Assembly: GCF_005280195.1 (NCBI RefSeq)
Contig: NZ_SZPR01000010.1
Location: 216,967 to 280,966 of the forward strand
Direction: 5' to 3'
DNA length: 64,000 bases
Source of the DNA: Streptomyces galbus
GTDB lineage: Bacteria > Actinomycetota > Actinomycetes > Streptomycetales > Streptomycetaceae
Part shown: in pieces, positions 9,301 to 16,664 of the stretch
How the letters are laid out: each line of letters begins with the position of its first letter
Position numbering within the stretch: position 1 is the first letter of the stretch
Position numbers and translations under genes: made by a program
Notes under the pieces: generated by a model
Seen by the model: only the letters and a program-made list of their open reading frames with translations
The model's database searches: none
What the model was told of the DNA's origin: nothing

Positions 9301-10762
9301 CCTCCAGGCGTACCTGCTGCACCAGGGCATGCACCTGGTGCTGCCCGACGCCCGCTTCCAGACGATCATCGGGCTGGAGACGGAGGTGCAGGTGCGCGGC
9401 CAGATCACGCCGGCGCACTCCGAGATCCGCTACGAGATCGAGGTCATGGAGCTGACGCTGCTGCCGCGTCCGTCCGTGATCGCCGACATCCTGGTGTACC
9501 TGGGTGACAAGCCGGTCATCCGGATGCGCAACTTCGGCATCCAGATCCGGGAGAAGGAGGGCACCCCCTACCGGCCGCCGCTCGGCGGTGTCCCGGAGTT
9601 CCTGGGGCGGTGCAACCGCTCCGGCGAGCCCGCGATGATCAACGAGCTGCACCTCGCGCACGCCGCCAAGGGCGACCTGGGCACCGCGATGGGCCCGGAG
9701 TTCGACGTGTACCGCGACAGCCGGGCGCCCTACATCCCCAACGGGGACTTCCAGTTCGTCGACCGCATCATGCGCCTGGACGGCACGCGCGGCGACCTGA
9801 AGCCCGGCTCCGAGATGGTCACCGAGTACGACTCGCCGGCCGACGCCTGGTACTACGCCGAGAACTCCCACCCGCACATGCCGAACTGCGTGTACATGGA
9901 GACCTCGCTCCAGGCGGCGATCCTGCTCGGCTACTACCTGGGCGCCACCCTGAAGCAGCCGGAGACCGAGTACTCCATCCGCAACCTCGACGGCCGGGCG
10001 ACCCTGGTCAAGGACGTCGACCTGCGCGGCAAGACGATCCGCCACCACTCCACGCTGCTGATGACCAGCGCCGTGTCGGGGGCCGTCCTGCAGAACTTCC
10101 GCTACGAACTGTCCGCCGACGGCGAGGTGTTCTACACCGGCGAGTCCCTCTTCGGCTACTTCAGCGAGGCGGCCCTCGCCAACCAGGTCGGCCTGGACAA
10201 CGGCACGTACGTGGCGCCCTGGATCGAGCAGGCGGCACCCGCCGACGTCCGCCGGATCGAGCTGCCCGCCGACGCACCCCAGTTCAGCGGCGAGCTGCGG
10301 CTGCCCGGCGGTCACTTCCACCTCGTCGACCACGTCGACCTCGTCGAGGACGGCGGCCGGCACGGCAAGGGCTACCTGCACGGCTTCCGCAGCATCCGCC
10401 CCGACGAGTGGTACTTCGACTGCCACTTCCACCGCGACCCGGTGATGCCCGGCTCGCTCGGCGTGGAGGCGATCCTGCAGGCGCTGCGCCTGTACGTGCT
10501 GGAGCGGGGCCTGGCCGAGGGCATCGAGCGGCCGCGGTTCGCGCTCGCCACGAACGTGCCGATGAGCTGGAAGTACCGCGGCCAGATCCTGCGCCACGAC
10601 GGCGAACTCCGCTTCGACGTGCACGTCAAGGAGGTCCGGCGGGACGGCGAGCGGCTGGTCGTCATCGCCGACGCCGACCTGTGGAAGCCGGGCCTGCGCA
10701 TCTACGAGCTGACCGACGTGGCCATCGAGGTCCGTCCCGACGACACCCGCGACCAGGCCTGA
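3317..10762 (+). CDS. pfaC: PUFA/secondary-lipid synthase subunit, KS-CLF-AT-DH-DH (Pfa3/PfaC-like)
   Basis: Predicted 2481 residues. The ATG follows GAGGAG at 3301-3306 and begins MSKFAIVGISCLFPG, the usual KS N-terminus. Domains: ketosynthase (residues 1-440; Cys195 in DAACSS, His330 in CHATGT, His367 in GNLGHL); chain-length-factor-like second KS (about 475-930) in which the active Cys region reads TVSSDGAG (near 680); acyltransferase (about 1045-1420; Ser1152 in GYSLGES); an Ala/Pro linker (about 1430-1690); then four hot-dog repeats forming two double-hot-dog dehydratases. The second and fourth repeats keep the FabA-type catalytic His (His1976 in FECHFPDDP, His2370 in FDCHFHRDP); the first and third look structural. 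An AT between CLF and DH matches the myxobacterial Pfa3 layout rather than the gammaproteobacterial PfaB/PfaC split. No acyltransferase of the AGPAT type is seen at the C-terminus. Confidence 0.93.
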   Translation: MSKFAIVGISCLFPGADTPDAFWSNLRDGVDSRREGGPDVFGPAPDPRDADPAHTITCVRGGFVTGFDFDPTGFLLDAGDLAGLDRVFHWSLHVAREALRDSGHAGRPCLAARTGLVIGDYSFPTPASARISLPLVHEAVLDGLRRAGHPAPAPAPLLDPSAVHPADARVSGAPARVTAAALGLGGPRYALDAACSSALYALKLACDHLAAGQADLMLAGGVCAPDPTLIHLSFSDLHAYPDNDVSQPFDARSTGILTGQGAGMVAVRRLADALADGDRIYAVVDGIGLSNDGAGRHLLVPNPSGQLGSYELAYAQAGFGPEEVDYLECHATGTPIGDGTEAESVASWFGPRGGVPPLGSVKGNLGHLLTVAGLSSLLKVILSMAHGQVPPTIGVEEPLAADLPLVRAARPWPEERPGPRRAAVSAFGFGGTNAHVVLSQQASPQASPQPSRQPSEQSSSQGDAAGAESVAPPALDVVGVGAHFGTLDSAAAFERALYDGSDAFRTLPEHRWRGLEDTAGGTLERAGLDRARLPEGAFVDRVDVDPADHRIPPADLRNYNLQHALMSKVADEALRDAGYDRSVPAGQKAPEPRRVAVVVAMEIEPSAHLHLARHGLGDFLRRAYAEAGLELTDEQRAALAAATRDAVHEPIVANEVLSYIGNIMASRISSLWNLTGPSFTVSSDGAGTAEALEIARLLLLDETVEAVLVGAVDLAGSPEHLLLRGAAPVAGAGLSFGEGQRGRRIGEGAGAVVVTRAGEAKRPVYARIDSVAVRHCAPVDGVLPEADAATLAEAAGQALAGAGIGPGHVGYLEAHAGGTAAQDAAELAGLARVYPAGSGAVALGSAKAQVGDAQAASAMAGLLRAVLCLHHGYLPGVPGWRRPDPDLAGHFADSAFHVPDASRPWLRGGNDERRYAAVSVIGSDGAHGHVVLSAEHTRGDLVASDWRRAGAPVLLALGAADVDGLLAEVAGHQELLERGADPYRLARAAAERLPGSALRVVLVGRDARQLGEQLELATRHLADAYARGEEWTTPAGSCFAPRPIGPQGKVALVYPGAFNSYPGLGQDLFRAFPSLLTRFEAEATDPDRMFRAAQLYPRSQEALDRRALMALEGELGEDVPFMLATGTTFAILYTDLVRELLGVPAHGAFGYSLGESSMLFATGGWLRSARRDDRISATELFRDRLTGPRRTVRELWDLPEDTPDAAVWGSFVLLESADRITGALARYDRVFLTHVNTPTEAVVAGDPAQCRALIEELGCPSARSPVGSVMHCPVVDGELAGLAELNDHPTGSTGGLELLSAYDYDTVGTLDRAEVARRIAHTLRGTIDFPRLVRTAHDRGFRYFVEVGPGATCTRWVRDTLGDAEHVAVAVDRRGVPAARSVAQLAARLTAHGLPVDLAGLLGPDPVARKARPALLRVPVGGGASIPAGVAARAAAAPAAVSAPAARTAPAPASAAVDVKDARPAPGAAVPLEVTDPMPADPTLDDAEVITFDGEPIAFLPWTPEPRQPQQPGGPRGPLEPGAAAGPPSAVTAVSPAPPASPAVVPPRPAATAPAAAAGTPGSARPPRPAGSGGTAAADLVHELRRQMVATHSVVMETQRVLQEHTLARTEALLDPRARASAPAVAPAPRPLPAAGPGPLPSAAPQPALPAAAPPDASAAPAAPAAPAAPAGPDAPTGPAPAGPARTPGVIWDEEQLLAFATGRIADVFGPGFAPVDGYAKRVRLPAPPYHFVTRVTALEAETGVYEPSFIRTEYDVPEDAWYAVDGGVPPAVAIEAGQCDLLLISYLGIDFRNRGERVYRLLDSKLVFHGDLPRTGQTLRYDISINRFVRQGDTTLFFFSYLCYADGELILELKDACAGFFSEAELATPLGVVVTEKERQRRAALTKTWFKPLAYTDNNHLTAADLELLADGRPGDVFGPHHAQDPGLNPALRLPDARLRMVDEILIDRTGGPRGIGAITAYKRLEPDAWYFECHFPDDPVLAGSMVAEGAVQTLQAYLLHQGMHLVLPDARFQTIIGLETEVQVRGQITPAHSEIRYEIEVMELTLLPRPSVIADILVYLGDKPVIRMRNFGIQIREKEGTPYRPPLGGVPEFLGRCNRSGEPAMINELHLAHAAKGDLGTAMGPEFDVYRDSRAPYIPNGDFQFVDRIMRLDGTRGDLKPGSEMVTEYDSPADAWYYAENSHPHMPNCVYMETSLQAAILLGYYLGATLKQPETEYSIRNLDGRATLVKDVDLRGKTIRHHSTLLMTSAVSGAVLQNFRYELSADGEVFYTGESLFGYFSEAALANQVGLDNGTYVAPWIEQAAPADVRRIELPADAPQFSGELRLPGGHFHLVDHVDLVEDGGRHGKGYLHGFRSIRPDEWYFDCHFHRDPVMPGSLGVEAILQALRLYVLERGLAEGIERPRFALATNVPMSWKYRGQILRHDGELRFDVHVKEVRRDGERLVVIADADLWKPGLRIYELTDVAIEVRPDDTRDQA

Positions 10763-10788
10763 TCGGGCCCGAGGAGACGACTCCCGTC

Positions 10789-12402
10789 ATGCAGACCCAG
10801 ACCACTCCCCTGCGGTGGCACGGAGAGAGCGGCCCGCACACCGACCCGGCGGGCATCTACCAGGTGCTGGCCGACCTCGACCGGCCCTGCTTCGTCGTGC
10901 GCACCCCGTCCGGCGTCGGCGCGGTGTCCGGCGGCGGGCCCACCACGGGCGCGGGCGTGCCGCTGCTCGCGGCGGCCCCGGCGCTGCCGGCCCGCACGCT
11001 CGGCTCGCCCGCCTTCCTGGCCGCGCACGGTGTCGGCCACGCCTACATGGCGGGCGCGATGGCCGGCGGCATCGCCTCCGCCGACCTGGTGATCGCGCTG
11101 GCCCGGGAGGGCTTCCTGGCCTCGTTCGGCGCGGCCGGGCTGCTGCCCGAGACCATCGAGAAGGCCCTGGTGCGCTTCGCGGCCGAGATCCCGGGGCTGC
11201 CGTACGCGGTGAACCTCATCCACAGTCCCAGCGAGGAGCGCCTGGAGCGCGAGGCCGTGGAGCTGTTCCTGCGCCACGGGGTGCGCTGCGTGGAGGCGTC
11301 GGCGTTCATGAACCTCAGCCCGCACGTGGTGCGGTACCGGCTGAGCGGGCTGCGCCGGGACCCGTCCGGCGCGGTCGTCGCCGAGCACCGGCTGATCGCC
11401 AAGGTGTCCCGGCCGGAGACCGCCGAGCGGTTCATGCGGCCGGCGCCGGCCACGCTGGTCAGCTCGCTCCTCGACCAGGGGCTGATCACCGCCGACCAGG
11501 CGGACCTCGCCAAGTACGTGCCGATGGCCGACGACATCACCGTGGAGGGCGACTCGGGCGGCCACACCGACCGCCGGCCGCTGACCGCGCTGCTGCCGAC
11601 GATCCTGCGGCTGCGCGACACGGTGCAGCGCGAGCACCGCTACCCGGTGCCCATCCGGGTGGGCGCGGCGGGCGGCCTGGGCTGCCCCACGTCGGTGGCG
11701 GGCGCGTTCGCGATGGGCGCCGCGTACGTGGTGACCGGTTCGGTCAACCAGTCGTGCGTGGAGTCCGGCGCGTCGAAGGCGACGAAGGCGCTCCTCGCGG
11801 ACGCCGGCATCGCCGACTGCGAGATGGCGCCGGCCGCCGACATGTTCGAGATGGGCGTGGAGCTGCAAGTTCTGAAGAAGGGCACCCTGTTCCCGATGCG
11901 CGCCAAGCGCCTGTACGAGCTGTACCAGGCGTACGACGGCCTGGAGGCGCTGCCCGACACGGAGCGGACCCGGCTGGAGAAGCAGATCCTGCGGCGCCCG
12001 CTCGAGGACGTCTGGCAGGACTGCGTGGGCTACTTCAGCCGCCGCGACCCCGAGCAGCTCGCCCGGGCCGCGGACAACCCGAAGCGGCGGATGGCGCTGG
12101 TGTTCCGTTGGTACCTGGGCATGGCCTCGCGCTGGTCCACGGTCGGCGACCCGGACCGGGTCCTGGACTACCAGGTGTGGTGCGGTCCGGCGATGGGCGC
12201 CTTCAACGACTGGGTGACCGCCAGCTACCTCAAGGCGCCGGGCAACCGCCGGGTCGCCGACGTCGCCCACCACCTGATGCGCGGGGCCGCGTTCCAGACG
12301 CGGCTGGCGCAGCTGCGGGTGGCGGGCGTGCGGTTCCCCGCGTCGGTGTCCGACTACCGTCCGGTGCCGCTGGAGGCGCCCGCCCTGGAGGGGGCCCGGT
12401 GA
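10789..12402 (+). CDS. pfaD: PfaD-type trans-acting enoyl reductase (FMN TIM-barrel)
   Basis: 537 residues, 26 nt downstream of the synthase subunit, with GAGGAG at 10771-10776. Starts MQTQTTPLRWHG. It has the 2-nitropropane-dioxygenase/PfaD fold signature: an N-terminal segment ending in SGVGAVSGGG, GVRCVEASAFMNLSP, VRVGAAGGLGCPTSVAGAF and VVTGSVNQSCVESG, the phosphate-binding end of the FMN barrel. The PfaD hallmark is the later segment containing MFEMGVELQVLKKGTLF. In PUFA synthases this protein reduces enoyl-ACP selectively, so some double bonds survive. Its stop overlaps the start of the next gene (GTGA), implying translational coupling. Confidence 0.95.
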   Translation: MQTQTTPLRWHGESGPHTDPAGIYQVLADLDRPCFVVRTPSGVGAVSGGGPTTGAGVPLLAAAPALPARTLGSPAFLAAHGVGHAYMAGAMAGGIASADLVIALAREGFLASFGAAGLLPETIEKALVRFAAEIPGLPYAVNLIHSPSEERLEREAVELFLRHGVRCVEASAFMNLSPHVVRYRLSGLRRDPSGAVVAEHRLIAKVSRPETAERFMRPAPATLVSSLLDQGLITADQADLAKYVPMADDITVEGDSGGHTDRRPLTALLPTILRLRDTVQREHRYPVPIRVGAAGGLGCPTSVAGAFAMGAAYVVTGSVNQSCVESGASKATKALLADAGIADCEMAPAADMFEMGVELQVLKKGTLFPMRAKRLYELYQAYDGLEALPDTERTRLEKQILRRPLEDVWQDCVGYFSRRDPEQLARAADNPKRRMALVFRWYLGMASRWSTVGDPDRVLDYQVWCGPAMGAFNDWVTASYLKAPGNRRVADVAHHLMRGAAFQTRLAQLRVAGVRFPASVSDYRPVPLEAPALEGAR

Positions 12403-14081
12403 GCCCCGAGGAGCTGGAGCGCCTGCTGGGCGACCCGTACGACGCGACCGGTCCGCACGGTTTCGCCGCGGCGGTCGCCCGTGACGAACAGGACGCGTTC
12501 CCCGAGGAGTTGTGCGCCGTGCTGCGGAAGGCCGGCTTCCACCTCAACTACCTCCCCGAGGAGTGGGGCGGCCGCTTCACGTCGTTCGACCACAGCATGC
12601 TGCTGGTGCGCACGGCCGCCCGCCGGGACCTGAACGTGATGCCGGGCACGATGTTCGGCATCACGGCGGCCACCTGTCTGGCGCTGCACGGCTCGCCCGA
12701 GCAGCGCAAGCACGCGGCGGAGATCCTGGCGCGCGGCGGCGCGGTCGGGTTCGCCCTGTCGGAGGCCGGGCACGGCAGCGACCTGCTGGCCAACACCGCC
12801 CGGCTCGTGCCGGTGGACGGCGGCTGGGAGCTGTCGGGCGAGAAGTGGATGGTGGGCCTCGGCCGGCGCTGCGAGGCGGTGTACCTGGTGGCCCGGACCG
12901 GTGAGCGCGGGCCGGGCGCCTTCTCGGCGGTGCTGCTGGACCTGCCCGACCGGGCGGAGGGGTTCGAGCGCAGCCCGGCCGTGCCCGCGAGCGGGATGCG
13001 CGGCATCGACTTCGCGCACCTGCGCTTCGACCGCTTCCCGGTGCCGGCCGACGCCCTGGTCGGCACCGAGGGGCAGGCGCTGGAGCCGGTGATGAAGGCC
13101 CAGCAGGCGGTCCGGGTGATGTCCATGGCGGGCAGCCTGGGCTGCGCCGACACGGCCCTGCGGCTGACGCTGGACTTCGCGGCGCGGCGGCGGGTGGGCC
13201 GCACGACCGTGCTGGGCTCGCCGTACCCGCGGCGGGAGGTGGCGGTGGCCTCGGCGGCCCTGCTGGCCGCCGACGCGGTCGCGCTGGCCGCGGCGCGCGG
13301 GATCCACGTGGCGCCCGGGGTGTTCAGCGTCTGGGGCTGCGCGGCCAAGCACGTGGTCGCGGAGAGCACGGAGGACGCCCTGCGCCGCTGCGGCACGGTC
13401 CTCGCGACGCGGGCGGTGCTGCGCACCGAGGGTCCGGGCGGGGGCCTGTTCCAGAAGCTCCAGCGGGACGCGGCGATCGTGCGGGTGATCGACACGAGCA
13501 CCCTGGCGAACCTGCGCGCCTACGCCGCGCAGTTGCCGTCGCTGCGGCACGTCGCCGGGGAGGACCGCGCCGGGGCGGAGCGCGCGGTGGAGGAGGTCCG
13601 CACCGCCTTCGACCTGACCGCCCCGCTCCCGCCCTACGCCCCCGACCGCCTGGACCTGACGGCCCGCGGCCACGACCCGGTCACCGCCGCCCTCCCGCAC
13701 ACGGCGCCGGACGTCCTCGCCCGGCTCACGCGGGACGGCGAACTCACCGCCGCGGACCTGGTCACGCGCCTGGTCACCGCGGTCGGCGGGCTGCCCGCCG
13801 AACTGGCGGGCGCCGACCGGGACACCGGCCTGGTCGACCTCGCGGAACGCTACGCCTGGCTGCACGCGGCCGCCTGCTGCGTGCACCTGGCGTGGGCCGA
13901 CCCGGACCGTGCGACGTTCACCCCCGCCTGGCTGGGCGCCTGCCTGGCCTACCTCCTCGCCCGCGCCGACGGCACGGACCCGCGCCGGGAGGCCGCCGCG
14001 CTCCTGCCGGCCGCGGACCTCGCCGCCGAACTGCACGCGGCGAACCGCCTGTTCAGCGTCCTCCCCGTCCACCTCGCCTGA
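12399..14081 (+). CDS. Acyl-CoA dehydrogenase-like flavoprotein (first of a pair)
   Basis: 560 residues from a GTG that overlaps the enoyl-reductase stop. ACAD features: YLPEEWGG near the N-terminus, the FAD/substrate segment FALSEAGHGSDLLANT, GWELSGEKWMVG, an arginine-rich helix (LDFAARRRVGR) and RDAAIVRVIDTST near the end of the ACAD core. Where classical acyl-CoA dehydrogenases carry the catalytic Glu in an EGT motif, this reads Asp365-Thr-Ser-Thr. About 190 residues follow the core, longer than a typical 380-residue ACAD. Family knowledge suggests alpha,beta-desaturation of acyl thioesters; in this operon the substrate is probably the assembled acyl-ACP or acyl-CoA. Activity is not assured given the Asp substitution. 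Confidence 0.82.
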   Translation: MSPEELERLLGDPYDATGPHGFAAAVARDEQDAFPEELCAVLRKAGFHLNYLPEEWGGRFTSFDHSMLLVRTAARRDLNVMPGTMFGITAATCLALHGSPEQRKHAAEILARGGAVGFALSEAGHGSDLLANTARLVPVDGGWELSGEKWMVGLGRRCEAVYLVARTGERGPGAFSAVLLDLPDRAEGFERSPAVPASGMRGIDFAHLRFDRFPVPADALVGTEGQALEPVMKAQQAVRVMSMAGSLGCADTALRLTLDFAARRRVGRTTVLGSPYPRREVAVASAALLAADAVALAAARGIHVAPGVFSVWGCAAKHVVAESTEDALRRCGTVLATRAVLRTEGPGGGLFQKLQRDAAIVRVIDTSTLANLRAYAAQLPSLRHVAGEDRAGAERAVEEVRTAFDLTAPLPPYAPDRLDLTARGHDPVTAALPHTAPDVLARLTRDGELTAADLVTRLVTAVGGLPAELAGADRDTGLVDLAERYAWLHAAACCVHLAWADPDRATFTPAWLGACLAYLLARADGTDPRREAAALLPAADLAAELHAANRLFSVLPVHLA

Positions 14082-14097
14082 CCGTCGGAGACCCATC

Positions 14098-15888
14098 GTG
14101 CCCAAGGAAGACCTCACCGAGCTCGCCCGGCGGCTGGAGAGCCACCTGGGCGACCCGCACGACCCGGCGAGCCGGATGCCCTACGCCCGCGTGCTGGAGT
14201 ACGACGAACGCGAGGACTACCCCTACGAGTTCGTCAACCTGATCCAGCGCTGGGGCGCCGCCGACTACTCGCTGCCCCGCGCCCAGGGCGGCAAGGCCGG
14301 TGACGTGGAGATCGGGTTCAACCTGATGCGGCTGATCGCCCGCCGGGACCCGACCACCGCGACCGCGTTCATCATCACCAGCCTGTCCTTCATGCCCGCC
14401 TGGATCGCCGGCACCGACGAGCAGAAGCGGGCCCTGGTGCGGGCCGTGCAGCACGGCACCCGCTACGCCTGGGGGCTGTCCGAGCGCCGCCACGGCAGCG
14501 ACCTGACCGCCAACGAGATGACCGCGGTGAAGACCGACGGCGGCTGGCTGCTGACCGGCGAGAAGTGGCTGATCGGCAACGGCCGGGTCGCCGACGGGCT
14601 GAGCATCCACGCCCGCACCGACCCGCGGGGCGGCCCGGGCGGCTACTCGGTGTTCGTGCTCGACAAGCGCGCCACCCCCGCGGGCAGCGTGGACGAGCTG
14701 CCGCGCGAGCGCATGCACGGGCTGCGCGGCCTCGACATGAGCGGCTTCCGGCTGAACGGCGTGTTCGTGCCGGACTCCGCGCTGCTCGGCAAGCCGGGGC
14801 AGGGGCTGGAGATCGCCCTGAAGACCTCGCAGACGGCGCGGGCGCTGATCAGCGGGATCGCCCTGTCCGCGGTGGACACCGGGCTGCGGGTGACGCTCGA
14901 CTTCACCGAGCGCCGCGAGGTGTTCGGGCGGGTCGTCAGCGACATCCCCTACTCGCGGCGCCAGTTGGCCGAGGTGTTCGCGGACCTGATGGTCGCCGAC
15001 GCGGTGAGCCTCGGCGCGGTGCGCGCGCTGCAGGTGGTGCCCGAGCAGACCAGCGTGTGGTCGTCGGTGGTGAAGTACTTCGTGCCGACGCTGCTGGAGC
15101 GCACCTTCGCGCAGCTCAACGTGGTGCTGGGGGCCCGGTTCTACCTGCGCGACCAGCCGCACTACGCCATCCACCAGAAGATGCTGCGCGACCTGCCGGT
15201 GGCGAACTTCGCCGACGGCAACACCGTGGTGAACCTCAAGAACATCGCGCTCCAGCTCGAGGGGCTGCTCGCCACCGTGCGGGACGCCGGAGCGGAGGTG
15301 CGCGCCGAGGCCGAGAGCAACGCCGAGGTGCTGTTCGGCATCGACCGGGAGCTGCCGCTGTACCGGCCGTGGGACCAGGAGCTGTTCTCCCGTGGCCGCG
15401 ACGACGCGCTGATCGCGGCGCCGGCCGCGCTGGCCCGGCTGCGGCGGATGGCCGAGGAGGCCAAGCGTGAGGAGCGGCGGTGGCTGGAGCGGGCCGCCGA
15501 GGTGGCCGCCGGACTCCTCGCGCACGCCGACTCGGTGCGTGAGCGGGCCGGGGCGCTGAAGGCCGCGCTGGGCCGGGACTTCGGCCAGTCGGCCGAGTTG
15601 TTCGACCTGGCCAAGGAGTACTGCCTGCTGCACGCGACCGCCGCGTGCGTGCACACCTACGTCCACTCGGCGGCCGCGCTGGAGGACCCGCTGCCCAGCG
15701 GGGCGCTGCTGCTCCTGCAGCTCGAGCGGATCCGCCGGCACCTCAGGCCGCACGAGGCGGTCACCGACGCGGCGGCGGTCGACGAGGTGATGCGGGTGCT
15801 GCGGCACCTGCACCGGGAGGACCGGCTGTTCTCGTACTGGCAGTTCCCGCTGGCCGAGCGCGGCGACCTGGCCGCGGCCGGCCGCTGA
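14098..15888 (+). CDS. Acyl-CoA dehydrogenase-like flavoprotein (second of a pair)
   Basis: 596 residues; GTG start 16 nt after the previous stop, with GGAG at 14086-14089. Paralogous to the preceding gene but well diverged. Visible ACAD signatures are YAWGLSERRHGSDLTANE, GWLLTGEKWLIGNG, FTERREVFGR and QKMLRDLPVANFADGNT. The position of the catalytic Glu is again Asp (Asp373 in DGNT). A C-terminal helical extension of about 200 residues resembles that of its neighbour. The pair may form a heteromer, as known for some alpha2beta2 steroid ACADs, but that is inference. Acting after or with the PUFA synthase, it could introduce or shift double bonds. Confidence 0.82.
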   Translation: MPKEDLTELARRLESHLGDPHDPASRMPYARVLEYDEREDYPYEFVNLIQRWGAADYSLPRAQGGKAGDVEIGFNLMRLIARRDPTTATAFIITSLSFMPAWIAGTDEQKRALVRAVQHGTRYAWGLSERRHGSDLTANEMTAVKTDGGWLLTGEKWLIGNGRVADGLSIHARTDPRGGPGGYSVFVLDKRATPAGSVDELPRERMHGLRGLDMSGFRLNGVFVPDSALLGKPGQGLEIALKTSQTARALISGIALSAVDTGLRVTLDFTERREVFGRVVSDIPYSRRQLAEVFADLMVADAVSLGAVRALQVVPEQTSVWSSVVKYFVPTLLERTFAQLNVVLGARFYLRDQPHYAIHQKMLRDLPVANFADGNTVVNLKNIALQLEGLLATVRDAGAEVRAEAESNAEVLFGIDRELPLYRPWDQELFSRGRDDALIAAPAALARLRRMAEEAKREERRWLERAAEVAAGLLAHADSVRERAGALKAALGRDFGQSAELFDLAKEYCLLHATAACVHTYVHSAAALEDPLPSGALLLLQLERIRRHLRPHEAVTDAAAVDEVMRVLRHLHREDRLFSYWQFPLAERGDLAAAGR

Positions 15889-15889
15889 C

Positions 15890-16642
15890 ATGGGCGCCGA
15901 GCGGACCGCGGGCCCGGCCCCCGGCGCCGTCGCCCCCGCGGACCTGACGGACCGTCACCTGTGGTTGCTGCCCGAGACGGCGGCGGGGGCGTTCGTCGCG
16001 CGCCTGGGCGGCACGGCCCTGCTCACCGACGATGAACGGGCGCGGTGCGAGCGGCCGCTCGCCGCGCGGGGCCGGCTGCGCCGGGTCGCCTCGCTGCTGC
16101 TGGCGCGGCACGCGCTCGGCACGGTCTCCGGACTCCCGGCGGCGGCCTGGCGCTTTCGGCCGGCCCCGGACGGCCGGCCGGAGCCGTGCGCCCCGGCCGG
16201 CACCGGGCTGCGCTTCAACCTGTCGCACACCGACGGGCTGATCGCCTGTGTGGTCACCGACGCCGGCCGGGCCTGCGGGGTGGACGCCGAGCGCTCGCCC
16301 GCGGGCCCGGACGCGGTGGCCCACCTGCCCCGGCACTTCGCCGAGCCGGAGCGCGCCGACCTCGCTGCGCTCGCCGACGAGCGGGCGCGGGCGGCGCGGG
16401 TGGCCGCGTACTGGGTGCTGAAGGAGGCCTACCTCAAGGCGCTCGGCACCGGGCTGCGCCGTGCCCTGTCCGGCTTCGCCTTCACCGGTCTGCCCGGCCC
16501 CCGCATCGAGGTCCACGAGAGCGGACGGCCCCTGGCGGGCTGGCAGTTCGACCTGATCCGACCGACCCCGCAGCACGTGGTGGCCGTCGCCACCGAGCGT
16601 TCCCGGCCCGGAGGGCTGCGCACCGTGACCCTCTCCGGCTGA
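15890..16642 (+). CDS. Sfp-type 4'-phosphopantetheinyl transferase
   Basis: 250 residues; ATG one nt after the preceding stop. It has the two PPTase motifs: GVDAE (residues 130-134, Mg2+ ligands Asp132 and Glu134) and WVLKEAYLK (175-183, with Lys178 and Glu179), plus FNLSHTDG (110-116). These enzymes transfer phosphopantetheine from CoA to the Ser of apo-ACPs. The tandem DSIK carriers of PUFA synthases generally need a broad-specificity PPTase, so a dedicated copy inside the operon is expected. Length matches the Sfp/Svp class. Confidence 0.93.
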   Translation: MGAERTAGPAPGAVAPADLTDRHLWLLPETAAGAFVARLGGTALLTDDERARCERPLAARGRLRRVASLLLARHALGTVSGLPAAAWRFRPAPDGRPEPCAPAGTGLRFNLSHTDGLIACVVTDAGRACGVDAERSPAGPDAVAHLPRHFAEPERADLAALADERARAARVAAYWVLKEAYLKALGTGLRRALSGFAFTGLPGPRIEVHESGRPLAGWQFDLIRPTPQHVVAVATERSRPGGLRTVTLSG

Positions 16643-16664
16643 CCCCACCCCGTAAGGAGCCCTG

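Noticed and set aside
2651..10624. A 2657-codon open frame on the minus strand under the synthase genes
   Set aside because: It is antisense to genes with clear domains; high GC depletes stop codons in this frame, and the translation is Arg/Gly/Val-rich with no recognisable protein.
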